From positions 744,001 through 808,000 of the forward strand of contig JAIXMF010000001.1 of NCBI GenBank assembly GCA_025201365.1: DNA of 64,000 nucleotides, read 5' to 3'. The first letter of the stretch is position 1. Each line of letters begins with the position of its first letter. This document shows, piece by piece, positions 35,889-46,792 of this stretch. The stretch comes from Syncephalis plumigaleata (taxonomy: Eukaryota > Zoopagomycota > Zoopagomycetes > Zoopagales > Piptocephalidaceae). The notes under the pieces are model-generated. The model did no database searches, was not told the DNA's origin, and saw nothing but the letters and a program-made list of their open reading frames with translations. Position numbers and translations under genes: made by a program.

Positions 35889-37841
35889 ATGTCTACGACT
35901 AAACGAGGGAATGACATAAATGATGAGCGACATACATGCAAACATAGAAGGTTGGGAGAATCGCGTGCAGTGCTATCACTTACAAAGTGCTGTCTTATGA
36001 TTTTACCTCGATTATCGGTGCGTTCTTTATTGAATGCTTTACGGCAATTACCAAACCATTTGGTAAATATTGCAGTAGTGCATATTAGTCATTTGCAACT
36101 TTTGGTTTTGACCGACATTCTAAAGTCAAGCGTATACGCAAGTTCCGATGAAAGCGACGCTCATCCGACAGAATACGATATTGAGTTGTGTAGGCAACTG
36201 GAGAAAGAAGGAGAAACGCGTATGCTTGTACGTAAGGTGGAACACGCTTGGCTGTCAATACGAAAACAATCAAAGATAGTTGCAGGATTAGGATCGATCA
36301 AGGAGGCAGAGCTAGCGAATTTAAGCACAATGTGTTTTGTGCATTCCATTCTGAATCCGCTTTGTGAAGCAAATACATCCAAGTGCGGGTTATACACGGA
36401 ACATGATACTTCGCTAACTGGTCCGGAAGAGTTATTCAATTTCTGGTATCGATGGAATTGCTGGGATAATGCCCCACTATTTGAAGTGTACTATGGAGAT
36501 CATAATACACTAGACAATATGACGACATCAGCATCAGCATCACCGTTACTTTGTTTATTCCGATGTATTCTAAGCAATGTACGATTAATGGATCTAAAAG
36601 GATCTAATGAGTTTGTAGCACCGGTAGAGCTACTTCCATGGATGACTGGTACGCGACATTTAGCATTAACCGACATGAATCATCACCAGCAAGGATTTAG
36701 TCAACTACCACTGGTGTACCAATCGATTCAGGAACATTCCATACAAAAGATAGTATGGCTTCGCTCCGACTTTGCTTTAGATCAATTTATAACATCGACA
36801 CCGCGAGTAGATCATAAACCTATAGATTTATATTTCCTTAGATGTACATTCTTATTCCTACAATCATCGCCTATTATTCGCGGTAATCGATGGAGGATTC
36901 GCACGCTCACCTTAGATGAGGTGGAACTTGACAGAAGCTCGACACAAACGTCGTTGAATACAACACCAGCCTACAATCCATTCCTGTGGCTGATCAGTTC
37001 ATTTGACACGGAATACCTTGACAAGTTGACACTCGACACGATGATGCTTCACAGTGCTCATAGCACATTCCTACGGGAAAGTCTGAAGTGTGGTTTACGC
37101 TCTTTGGAGTTCAAGACTGTATTTTTCGATGAATCCACTTCGTACGATTGGCTGGAAGAGTGTTTTCGAGAAGCGCATCAGTTGGAATCTCTAAAGCTAT
37201 ACGAGATCAAAGAGATGATCACGTCTAATTCTACCAATAAGCATTATAAAGATCTACTCGTGCATTGCAGGTCACTAAAGGACTTGTGTATATCGAAATG
37301 CGATTTGCACGGCAGGAACTTGTCCGAAACGCTATCGACCATTTCAACGCTACCCAATCTTACGTCACTTGTTTTCACTTGGCAGCATCTGGGAGAGGAT
37401 GATGATATACAATCTGTGCTGAAATTACTACACTTGCCCAAATTACGCAGTCTAACCATTAACTTTGCGATTCAGCGTAGTACGCAGGTAATCACGGAGC
37501 TGTTCAAGCAGCTGCCATTGGTCGACACACTCGAGCAACTGGATATATCGGAGTCTCTAATTGACGACAGACTTATTGACGCGTTTGTCGAGGTATTAGC
37601 TAATCATCAGTTGTCATTGATGCAAGTCGATCTATCGCATAATCATATTACAGAGACTGGTGTACGTAAGATTGCAGATGCTATACGAAAAGGACGGCAA
37701 TTGGACACATTTCGACTGCTACTAGATTACAATCGAGTATCGCCGCAATTTATTAGTAGTCTTCATTTGCCACAACTAGTAGCTACTAATTGGTACACTT
37801 CAGCTTATCGTGACATATTCGATGGATTCGATGAAATGTAG
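35889..37841 (+). CDS. Intronless leucine-rich-repeat protein, 650 aa
   Basis: Single open frame from ATG 35889 with no intron, unusual among these neighbours. The N-terminus is basic (STTKRGNDINDERHTCKHRR), and an F-box-like helical stretch is possible around residues 30-75 (LTKCCLMILPRLSVRSLLNALRQLP) but is not clear. The rest is irregular LRR/RNI-like: LRSLEFKTVFFD, LESLKLYEIKE, LKDLCISKCDL, LPNLTSLVFTW, LPKLRSLTINFAI, and a canonical ribonuclease-inhibitor-type repeat LMQVDLSHNHITETGVRKIADAIRKG near the C-terminus. Likely a protein-binding adaptor; if the F-box is real, a ubiquitin-ligase substrate receptor. It sits 250 bp past the palindrome's right arm. Confidence 0.8.
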   Translation: MSTTKRGNDINDERHTCKHRRLGESRAVLSLTKCCLMILPRLSVRSLLNALRQLPNHLVNIAVVHISHLQLLVLTDILKSSVYASSDESDAHPTEYDIELCRQLEKEGETRMLVRKVEHAWLSIRKQSKIVAGLGSIKEAELANLSTMCFVHSILNPLCEANTSKCGLYTEHDTSLTGPEELFNFWYRWNCWDNAPLFEVYYGDHNTLDNMTTSASASPLLCLFRCILSNVRLMDLKGSNEFVAPVELLPWMTGTRHLALTDMNHHQQGFSQLPLVYQSIQEHSIQKIVWLRSDFALDQFITSTPRVDHKPIDLYFLRCTFLFLQSSPIIRGNRWRIRTLTLDEVELDRSSTQTSLNTTPAYNPFLWLISSFDTEYLDKLTLDTMMLHSAHSTFLRESLKCGLRSLEFKTVFFDESTSYDWLEECFREAHQLESLKLYEIKEMITSNSTNKHYKDLLVHCRSLKDLCISKCDLHGRNLSETLSTISTLPNLTSLVFTWQHLGEDDDIQSVLKLLHLPKLRSLTINFAIQRSTQVITELFKQLPLVDTLEQLDISESLIDDRLIDAFVEVLANHQLSLMQVDLSHNHITETGVRKIADAIRKGRQLDTFRLLLDYNRVSPQFISSLHLPQLVATNWYTSAYRDIFDGFDEM

Positions 37842-38255
37842 CTCGCTTTGCCCTGTTAAACATCAACAAAGATGATACTAGACAACTAGTTGTACGATTA
37901 TTGAATCATTTAATCAAATAAATAGACATGTGTATCAATAATGTATATTTTATATTACTTATGAATGTTATAATAGGCAAGCTATATCGTTACTAGTGTT
38001 ACTCTGGCATATCCTAGTAATTGTCGTTGACAACAATGTGACGACAACATGGCTTGGCCCTTATACTATTGCGTGTGGGTCGTGCAATTACCATACGCAC
38101 GTGTATACACGTAGGTCGAGTTCTTACCAATTGGTAGTCTTGTGTTCGACATAAAAAAAGGCCAACAAACACGTATCCATTAGCGCTCTTCCATCTCTAC
38201 TATTTTGCCCTTTTTTATTGTTATTTTTCATTCAAGTACCTTAGCGAATATCGAT
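37842..38255. other. Intergenic; promoter of the P450 gene
   Basis: About 410 bp with nothing recognised except an AATAAATAG poly(A)-like signal near 37917 for the LRR gene. The in-frame extension upstream of 38256 starts at TTG and is not used. Confidence 0.5.
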
Positions 38256-40303
38256 ATGGCTACGCTATCGAACATCATACCTACTCGGTTTATGGAAGAT
38301 AACATTGCAGTCTCGCTGACCGCCATCCTATCCGTGGTGGTAGCACGCTATCTATGGCTGTCCACGCAACCACCGCCCTCACAGGCCAGTATTCCAAAGG
38401 CATCCGTCATCAAACGTTGGCTTTCCATATTACGTAGCGAAGGTCATGAACAGCAATACTTGCAACACTTGAAACCGCTCGTTGATCGTGCCGGTATAGC
38501 ACAGGTAAATGAGAGTTGCACTCCATGGATAATCATTCATTTGGCCGTATTTAGGTGCGTACCGGTCCCATTTGGATAGTCTATTTGGCTACGGCGGAAC
38601 GTGCACGTCTCTTCTTTAGTCGACCAGGTAGGCGTACTCTTTTCTCATTGCAAGATTACGTACTTTATCTAATAATCACAATGTTACGTAGATATATTCC
38701 AGAAGATTCCTACTTCTGTCTATTTACCTGGATCGTTGATGGACAACTATTTTGGTAATAATATCGTTGTTCTTAATGGTGAAGTAGGTTGTTTTTGCAA
38801 TGACACTCGATCGTCATTTAACTTCATGAAACAAATACACACATACACATACATACATACATCTAGGAATGGAAACGTGTGCGTCGCATTTGTCAACCGG
38901 CATTCCGACGACCATTGCAAATGTCTATATTTGCTTCATGTACACAAGAACTGATTGAAGAATGGAGAAAGGTGGACGATCAACTGATAGACGTGACTAG
39001 CTGGGCAAAGCGGTAAGAAGATACGCACAGGTAGATTGCGCTGAATAAGCTTAGATGATTAACATTAGACTCGTCATGGATATTCTCGGTCGTACACTAT
39101 TTGGTTATAATTTCGAGGCAAGTACTTTGTACTATTGGTTAGTAAACATTATCATTACATGTGTGTGTGCGTATATCTGTTTATAGGCCGTCTCCAATCC
39201 CGATGCACCTTATCCAAAATTACAAGAGTACATATTGTCATCCTTGCTATCATTCATACCGGCAACTATGCCATTCCTGGATAGACGCTGGAATCCTATA
39301 CGTAAACGCGCATGGGAGTCGTTAGACCAGCTAAATAGCCTGTTCTACAAGTTAATCGGAGAGAAACGTCAGAGTGTACAGCAAGCTATCGCACAGAATA
39401 CAGTGGATGAAAAGAGTATGGATCTGCTTAGTCTAATGATATTGGCATCGGAGAAAGAAGAGAATCCGTTGACTGATCGGGAATTACGAGTAATTATTAT
39501 TCTATGAATAACCTCATGGAATCATCTATTCACGGCTGTTGCTAATACTCTATTCAGGACAATACTTGTAGTTTCTTCTTTGCTGGTCACGACACGACAT
39601 CCACTGCCATTACTGCCATATTATACTTTTTATCCAAGTACCCAGTAGGTGTTCCTCCATTAACTATTAATCATTTATTCATGTACGTGTACATGTATAT
39701 ATGTAGGAAATACAAAATAAGGCTCGCGAAGAGGCTATTCGAGTTTTAGGCTCGGATATTTCCGTATTTCCAACTTCCGAGCAACAACGCGAGCTTGTCT
39801 ATTTGAATGCGGTCATAAAGGAGACGCTTCGCTTAGTTCCACCTGTACCACAAGTGCCAACGCGTATTGTTGCCGAGGATGTCGATGTAGGTGGCGGTAT
39901 TGTATTGCAGAAAGGTACCTTTTGCACCATCGACATTTATTCGATTCATCATAGTGAGCAGTATTGGCCGAATGCCAAACAATTCGATCCTGAACGCTTT
40001 TTAAATGACGATCAAATGCCTCAATCTGGTTCATGGGCACCATTCATTAGTGGTGAACGCGCTTGTAAGTAACACGATAATGATAGAAAGCATCTTTATT
40101 GATAGTGTATACATATACATACAATAGGTATTGCAATGAACATGGCACTGGCTGAACAACGAGTGGCACTTTCCATTATTCTACGGGCTTATACGTGGCA
40201 TCTACCTGAGAACAGTGAGCATCAAGACCAATTACAACTTAGTCCAGGCGAAATTACAATCCCCAAGGCATTATATCTTCGCTTCTCTCCCATATCCGCT
40301 TGA
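38256..40303 (+). CDS. Cytochrome P450 monooxygenase
   Basis: Membrane-anchored haem monooxygenase; substrate unknown. Start ATG 38256. The N-terminal anchor is about residues 17-35 (VSLTAILSVVVARYLWL). Spliced from about ten exons: VRTGPIWIVYL, then DIFQKIPTSVYLPGSLMDNYFG, NIVVLNGEEWKRVRR (helix C W-K-R-V-R-R), LGRTLFGYNFE, then the I-helix FFAGHDTTSTAI, KETLRLVPPVP (ExxR), FDPERFLND, and the haem loop FISGERACIAMNMALAEQ. The cysteine ligand is present. The usual glycine two after the cysteine is alanine, a tolerated variant in some P450s. The end at 40303 (FSPISA) fits the usual C-terminus. Total about 500 residues. Confidence 0.93.
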
Positions 40304-40675
40304 TGATCTAATCGTAAAGTAGACTAAATCTAGTTATTAAACAGCTCTATTTGATCATTATAAATATTGCCATTATGTTGTTTCGTGACCAACCAAAAGA
40401 AAGTGACATCTCTTTAGGCTAGGCAGGCAGACGAGATTGACCGCATCGACCAATCATCATTGACGATTTAACGATCACGCCATTATGAGATTTTATTACA
40501 TTCAATTAAAATCTCGTGGTTAATAGGCCGTCCTCTCCTACAAAACCTTCACCTTCACCTCCGCCATAACCGTTTCTTTCTCTACTTCTCTACTTCTCTA
40601 CTTCTCTACTTCTTCTCCGTCACCTTGCAGCTTTTATCTGTTTCCGTTCCACTTCATTCATACGCGTTAAACACT
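40304..40675. promoter_or_regulatory. Promoter of cystathionine beta-lyase with pyrimidine repeat
   Basis: About 370 bp. A TTCTCTAC unit is repeated about four times near 40577-40614, some 65 bp before the ATG. Pyrimidine tracts just upstream of starts recur in this window (also near 13540-13595). Regulatory role is inferred. Confidence 0.4.
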
Positions 40676-42118
40676 ATGGCCGATTCAATAAGTGTAGTAG
40701 AATCCGTATCGTCGTTGATTACCGATACCACCAACCATTCCAACGATACCAATACTCATCGTCGTCGCTATCGTCTCGCCACCGAACTAGTAAGCGTCGA
40801 TAGTTGCGATGAGTTTGGTAACAGTGTCAAGGATCCATATCGTGCCTCTTCCATACCTATTTATCAAACGGCCACGTTTAAACAGACATCAGCCACGCAA
40901 TGCGGTGAATATGACTACAGTCGGTCGGGCAATCCCACTCGAACTCATCTTGGTAGGCGTTCTTTTCATACGAATCAACATTATCATTAATACCAATCTA
41001 TCTATTTATCTGTAGAAAATCATATTGCAAAAGTAATGGGTGCCAATCGAGCATTCGCAGTTACAGGTGGTATGACAGCACTTGATGTTATTATGCGACT
41101 AGTACGCGCGGGAGAACACGTCATTGCCGGTGACGACTTGTACGGTGGCACCAATCGGTTGCTGGGATTCCTACACAAGCACGCGAATATCACGACACAT
41201 CACGTTGACACGACGAGTGTTGAGGCAGTGGAGGCACAACTCGAATTGGGTCCTGTTAGCATGGTCCTGTTAGAGACACCCACCAATCCTATGATTAGAA
41301 TCGCGGATATACAGCGTATTGCAAGTGTAGTACACGAGCGATGTCCAGACGCCATTGTTGTCGTGGATAACACGATGATGTCGCCCTTCCTACAGAGAAC
41401 TCTTAATCTTGGCGCGGATATCGAGTATCACAGTGCTACTAAGTACCTATCGGGACATCATGACTTGATGGCGGGCGTTATCGGTGTACGTAGTCTAGCC
41501 CTAGCGGAACGTATAGGATTTGTCATCAATGCAGCTGGTAGCGGATTAGGTCCATTCGATTGTTGGCTTTTATTGCGTGGTATCAAGACACTGGCAATTC
41601 GAATGGAACGACAACAACAGAACGCGGAACGAGTGGCTCAATTCCTGGAGCAACGCGGTTTCCGTGTCCATTATCCTGGACTTCCATCACATCCGCAATA
41701 CGAGTTACATAGACGTTTGGCCGATGGACCAGGTGCCGTGCTTAGCTTCGAGACAGGCGACACGCTGCTCAGTGAACGTATCGTGGAATCAGCCCGATTA
41801 TGGGGTATTAGCGTTAGTTTCGGTTGTGTTAACTCATTAATAAGGTAAGCTATTATCCTATCTATACATACCTATATATAATGATAAATTACTAAATACT
41901 CACTCATATTATAGTATGCCATGTCGTATGTCACATGCTAGTATACCGGCAGAAATACGTAAGGCACGTCAACTACCCGAGGATGTTATTCGTCTATGTG
42001 TAGGCATTGAAGATGGCGATGATTTACTTGAAGATCTAGATCGAGCACTTAGAATTGCAGGCTGTCCATCATCATCGTCACCATCATCACAATCATCACA
42101 ATCATCAAATGTACAATG
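40676..42118 (+). CDS. STR3: Cystathionine beta-lyase (PLP-dependent)
   Basis: Cleaves cystathionine to homocysteine, pyruvate and ammonia in methionine synthesis. Three exons from ATG 40676: up to 40951, about 41017-41845, and a last one from about 41915. Seen: YDYSRSGNPTRTHLE, the YGGTNRLLGF loop, DNTMMSPFLQRTLNLGADI, the PLP lysine in HSATKYLSGHHDLMAG, GSGLGPFDCWLLLRGIKTLA, and SLISMPCRMSHASIPAEIRKAR near the end. These match beta-lyases better than gamma-synthases or gamma-lyases, especially the GPFDCWL and MSHASIP stretches. A Ser-rich tail (SSSSPSSQSSQSS) is encoded by TCA/ATC repeats. The stop lies only 32 bp from the stop of the convergent Grc3 gene. Confidence 0.95.
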
Positions 42119-42150
42119 AATAATAGTCAAATCGTATGAATAAATGTTTT

Positions 42151-44864
42151 TTATTTGGATCTAGATGATGTATCATGTCGTTTACGCTGTATATTACGTC
42201 GTACACGCCATGCTACTGCGCCTGCACCTTCTGGTGCACCGAACTTCACATAAGGAACGATAGTCCCATTACGATCTACTACATCTGAGAAAGCCGTACG
42301 ACGAATGCCACCATCTATCGTGCAACATATCGGTAACTCCAATGAACCGCGTACCATTAGTTTCACTTTAACTAGTTGTGCCTGACTATAAGGAGCGAGT
42401 ACGTAGAATCTACGCTGATCAGGATCAATGGCACGTACAAGCCCCAATCCTAGACAAGTGTACTGATACGGTGATACCATTCCTTGTGCCAATTGATAAT
42501 GCTAAATTAAACAATCAGTATACGCGTATTATCATATAGAATATTACTAGCGTCACTTTTACTTACAAGTGGATACGATGACTCTGTTGCTTGTGTCGTA
42601 TCATTACTACTATTGTCCTCATTAGTGTCGTTATTATCAGAGATATGCTCATGACTAGTTGTATCCGTGTTCTCCACTGGTATCATTAATGCCACGAGTG
42701 TGCCATTAAGTGCCCATAACACTTCATCCATAGGTACTGGATTATCCGCAGCGAGTAGTCGTATCTCTACCGAGGACCATGGCACACACCACGGTGATCT
42801 AACGGTGAGTGAACGATCAAACGCCCATAATGGTTTACGATGCCATAGAGCAGCGTAGAAATGCTGATTAGCCAGTGAGATAGCGTATAAATGGGATACC
42901 GTTTGAGTGGTACGCAAGTCAGCCGCATGATACCGTCGTATACGACGAGTATTATAGTGAGGATCTACATTGGCCAGTGCTGTATCAACGGAATCCAAAT
43001 GAATAACTTGCGTACTCGTATCAGGCGGTAATGGTACGGGGAATCGCATATCCAACGATAAATGACCGACATGAGTGGGCTGTATCATATTAAACTGCTG
43101 TATAAGTAGATCCAATCCCAGGCCTAATCACTTGTGTAAATATTATAATTCACGCAATGTAGCCCCAACTAGTTCACCTACTCTTAACCCATCCCTGTGT
43201 ATTAATCACAAGTGGTACACCATGCTCACGCGCCCAACCATCAGCGCCAATGGCATGCTGGGCAATCTCTTTACGATAAACTTGAATCATACAATGGATG
43301 GCCTCTATATAGTCATCGGGATCATCTTTCGGCGACACACGTCCTATAAACGCTGCTCGATAAGGTATACGTAAATGAGTGTAAGATGGACCTATTACAA
43401 TTGATCAATTGGATGTCATTAACAAGTAGACACGTATAATACTAAAGTGATTACTACCTAGTACAGGTTCAACAAGTCGATGTAATGATATAAATCCTGG
43501 TGGCATAAATTCCGATTGTCCTAGATCCGCATCAATATAGGCTACTTCCGGATAACTAGTATCACAATTAGCGTTACATTATAGCAATCAATGAATATAC
43601 GACTACTCACCTATTAAGGAGTGAATTCACTAGAAATCGACTTAATGTTGATTTGCCCGTATTCTTAGCACCTGTAATCATAATAACTGGTGCAGGTGAT
43701 AGTAGATCATCTACACGTAGATTACATGATTAGTACATATATATATATATGAATGATATCAATGTTAATAAGCATACCAGATGATGAATTCACCAATGTA
43801 TTGGCCATTTGTTGCCAACTCCAAGGAATGGTTAATGATACAGCACCTAATCCTTCAATATCTAGAATCTATTCATTCATTCATTCATTAATACATAGAA
43901 TGTATACAATAATGAATTACTAGACTTGCCTGATAGAATCCATCACATAGTAATCTACGCCATACAGGAGTGCTTGTTGTTGTTGATGCTTTTACCTTAT
44001 TTACTGGATCTGCATAATGATGACGAATCTTTTTGACTAGACGTTGACTATCCTCCTCTTCCGGCTCTTCTTCCTGATCATCTCCATTGCTTCTACGCTC
44101 TTCATTATCCTCTGTTGTCGCTGCTGATGGTGATGCTGATATTCTAGACATTGTATTATTACTCTTTTGTATACGAGATGCCGATGCTTTATAACGACCA
44201 CGACCTGTGAATATTCCTTGTAGTGCCACTCCAGGCAATTGTTCAATCTGTTCAATGCCCGTCCAACGCATAGATGACAGTAGAATTGCCGTGCCATTCT
44301 TTATTGTAGTATGCTCGATTTCCTCTGTCGTACATAATGACTTCCATAGTAACCAACCCTGTGCTAATAATGCTTTAGGCGCCGATAACAATGATTCCGT
44401 GCTAATGTCTAACAAGGAAGATTGTAGCGCAATATTACTATGCATAACATTTGTTGAGCTGGTTACTTGTTGTTTTAACTCAAGTAATGCGTGTGTAGTT
44501 GCTGAATAACACGGATAGACGCGCAACCATTCTAGCATGCTCTTTTCCTTATCCACACTATTGTCGAGTACATCTTCTCCCGACCAACTAGCATTAATAG
44601 TACGTTGCCATTCTGTATTTGGCTGTATATTATATCCAGAACATGATACTGCATTATACCAAGGAATAATAGCTGCTTGTCCATGCACGGTTATCGTCTA
44701 TTGTTTTATCATATAGAACTGGTCAATACAATATGGCCATTAATATCAAATACCAGCCTAGTTACCTCATCCTTCTCTAGCCATAATAACGTGAGATCAG
44801 CGTCATAGACTGGATAGTCTGCTGTAGTAGCTACTGATTCATCTTGCCATCGCTTAATCAACAT
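42151..44864 (-). CDS. GRC3: Polynucleotide 5'-hydroxyl-kinase Grc3/NOL9
   Basis: RNA kinase that acts with the Las1 nuclease in rRNA ITS2 processing in the nucleolus. About seven exons on the minus strand from ATG 44864 (MLIKRWQDESVATTADYPVYDADLTLLWLEKDE). Seen: the P-loop VIMITGAKNTGKSTLSRF near 43640-43690, then VAYIDADLGQSEFMPPG (Walker B-like and the DLGQ motif of the Clp1/Grc3 group), and VNTQGWVKGLGLDLL. The C-terminal domain follows with QGMVSPYQYTCLGLGLVRAID. The Grc3 reading is favoured over Clp1 by the long N-terminal half and the C-terminal layout. A disordered insert (SHEHISDNNDTNEDNSS) separates the last parts. Exon edges in the middle are approximate. Confidence 0.9.
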
Positions 44865-45314
44865 GATTCCTTATTAAAAGAAAAAGAAATAATAAAAAAA
44901 TAGGCAATTTTGTGATAGTGGCATGTGTTTGTGTGTTTTCCTTTCATAACTAGTCATTATCATCATCAATGCTCGATGAATAGCCAATTCTACACTATTA
45001 GATGTGCTCCTTTTCTACACTTGTTCCACACTTCAATTCAAGTAACTCAACTCATTTAGTTAACTACCTTGGATCATTAGTTTATATCGTATATATCTGT
45101 GTGTATGCATAGATATGTCGTATAATTGACTGATACTATTACTGACGTATCTTTACTGATAGTTACACCTTCATATACACATATATACACGCACATATAC
45201 GCACATACAAACAAGCAAACGTACTATCTTCAGGCTGAATTACAATATCTTACAGTATTACACCTTTTATTATCATCGAGTATTGCGAATCAACCAAGTA
45301 GCTATTTGAATTCA
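44865..45314. other. Divergent intergenic region between Grc3 and the HP1-like gene
   Basis: 450 bp that should hold both promoters. A TATACACGCACATATACGCACATAC patch near 45185-45210 is low complexity. The frame extending upstream from the HP1 start lacks an ATG and is low complexity. Confidence 0.45.
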
Positions 45315-46427
45315 ATGAGTCTAACAAGTAGTACCACTGCCGACGCAATTGTAAGTGTATGCTATTATAGCGTATTGCCAATACGCACACTAATAACATG
45401 AATTAGAAGGTGAAAAGGGAGGAGCACGGTGCATTTAATCACGCGAATAGTACTAGCAATAATGGCGATAGTGCCAATGAAGATGTAACGGCAAATACTG
45501 ACGATAATGTGGATGATGAGGGCGTCTATGAGGTAGAGGCCATTGTTGGTAGTCGTAAACGCAGAGTAAGCAATATGCATTTAAATGAAATATTCTATCA
45601 CATATAACTTATAATATTTGGTAAAAGGGAAAGCAGCAATATCTTATTAAATGGAAAGGCTATGCAGAGGAAGAGAATACTTGGGAGGATGTTGAGAATG
45701 TGTAAGCTATTGAGTGCATTCATGTTAACATTAGATTACTCATACTAACTAATCGACATGCTAGACACGCAGAGGATCTACTTGAGGAGTACTGGCGTAA
45801 ACATAATACAGCACAATCTAAGAAGGATAATAAACTAAAGCGGCGACGTAATGACATTAACAATTTGGCAAGACACGATTTGGATGAATGGCATGAACAA
45901 CAGCGAAAACAGCAAGAGCAGCAGCAGCAGCAACAAGAGCAACAAGCAACGAAAAAGTCAAAGAATGATGATAATAATGACGGCAATAATGATGAGACAG
46001 AGAAGGATGGTAAATTGCTATCTGCAGACAATGTTCAAAAGAATGCAGCGAGTGGAATTGATTTCAATGTTGATTGGGAGAAACATGTAAATAAGGTGGA
46101 GACCGTTGAACGTACAGACAACAAATGTCTACTCGTCTATCTCAAATGGTAAATGATTGTACACTCTAACTATATGACAAGATGATTATAGAGTAAGACT
46201 AATATTCTATACTATAATATACTACTAGGAATAATGGTCAACAAACAGTACATCATGCAAGTCAAGTTAGAGAACGATGTCCATTCAAGGTGAGCAATCT
46301 ATTGTTATCATTTAAGGAAAGGAAAAGGGACTAATCATCTAGTGTATTCGATTACAATGAATGATAGTTACTTGATTTCTACGAGGCTCACCTTCGCTTT
46401 ACCAAGATTGATGTTGATGCAGACTAG
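45315..46427 (+). CDS. HP1-type heterochromatin protein (chromo + chromoshadow)
   Basis: Reads histone H3 lysine-9 methylation and dimerises to build heterochromatin. Start ATG 45315 (MSLTSSTTADAI), six or so exons. Chromodomain: VYEVEAIVGSRKRR, GKQQYLIKWKGYAEEENTWEDVENV, then HAEDLLEEYWR. The aromatic cage residues (Y of YEVE, W of KWKGY, W/E of TWE) are visible. A hinge with KKSKNDDNND and a glutamine run (QQEQQQQQQEQQ) follows. Chromoshadow domain: DWEKHVNKVETVER, CLLVYLKWNNGQQTVHHASQV, ERCPFKLLDFYEAHLRF. This is the HP1/Swi6/Chp2 order. Presence implies H3K9-based silencing in this organism, relevant because retroelements are nearby. Confidence 0.94.
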
Positions 46428-46792
46428 AGCATTTCATGTTGCAAATGAGTAACGAGAGCGTGTATAAATAGGACATTGGCTGCAATGGATTATAGGTTCA
46501 ATCTTTCTTTCTTTCTTTCTTTTCTTCTCTTTGAGTTAAATGACTTGAAGAGAAGCTTATTACTGAATACAATTGGATTTTATTTAAAATAAATACGCAA
46601 TATATACAATATACGATATATGTATTGATATCCTATGACAATAGTTACTCTTACAAGGATGATCATACATCATATGAAATGACCTTAGATTCAAATAAAG
46701 AAAGATGTGATACGAATCATATCAGCTTGATTCAAGCTATTTGACTCCTCATTTCATTATTTGATTTATACTTGCGTAGTTGTAATAACAAA
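46428..46792. other. Intergenic with CTTT repeat
   Basis: 365 bp; a CTTT microsatellite at about 46503-46524 and AATAAA-like signals near 46585. No gene seen. Confidence 0.55.

Noticed and set aside
38205-38255. N-terminal extension of the P450
   Set aside because: Starts at a TTG codon; the ATG at 38256 precedes a normal P450 membrane anchor.
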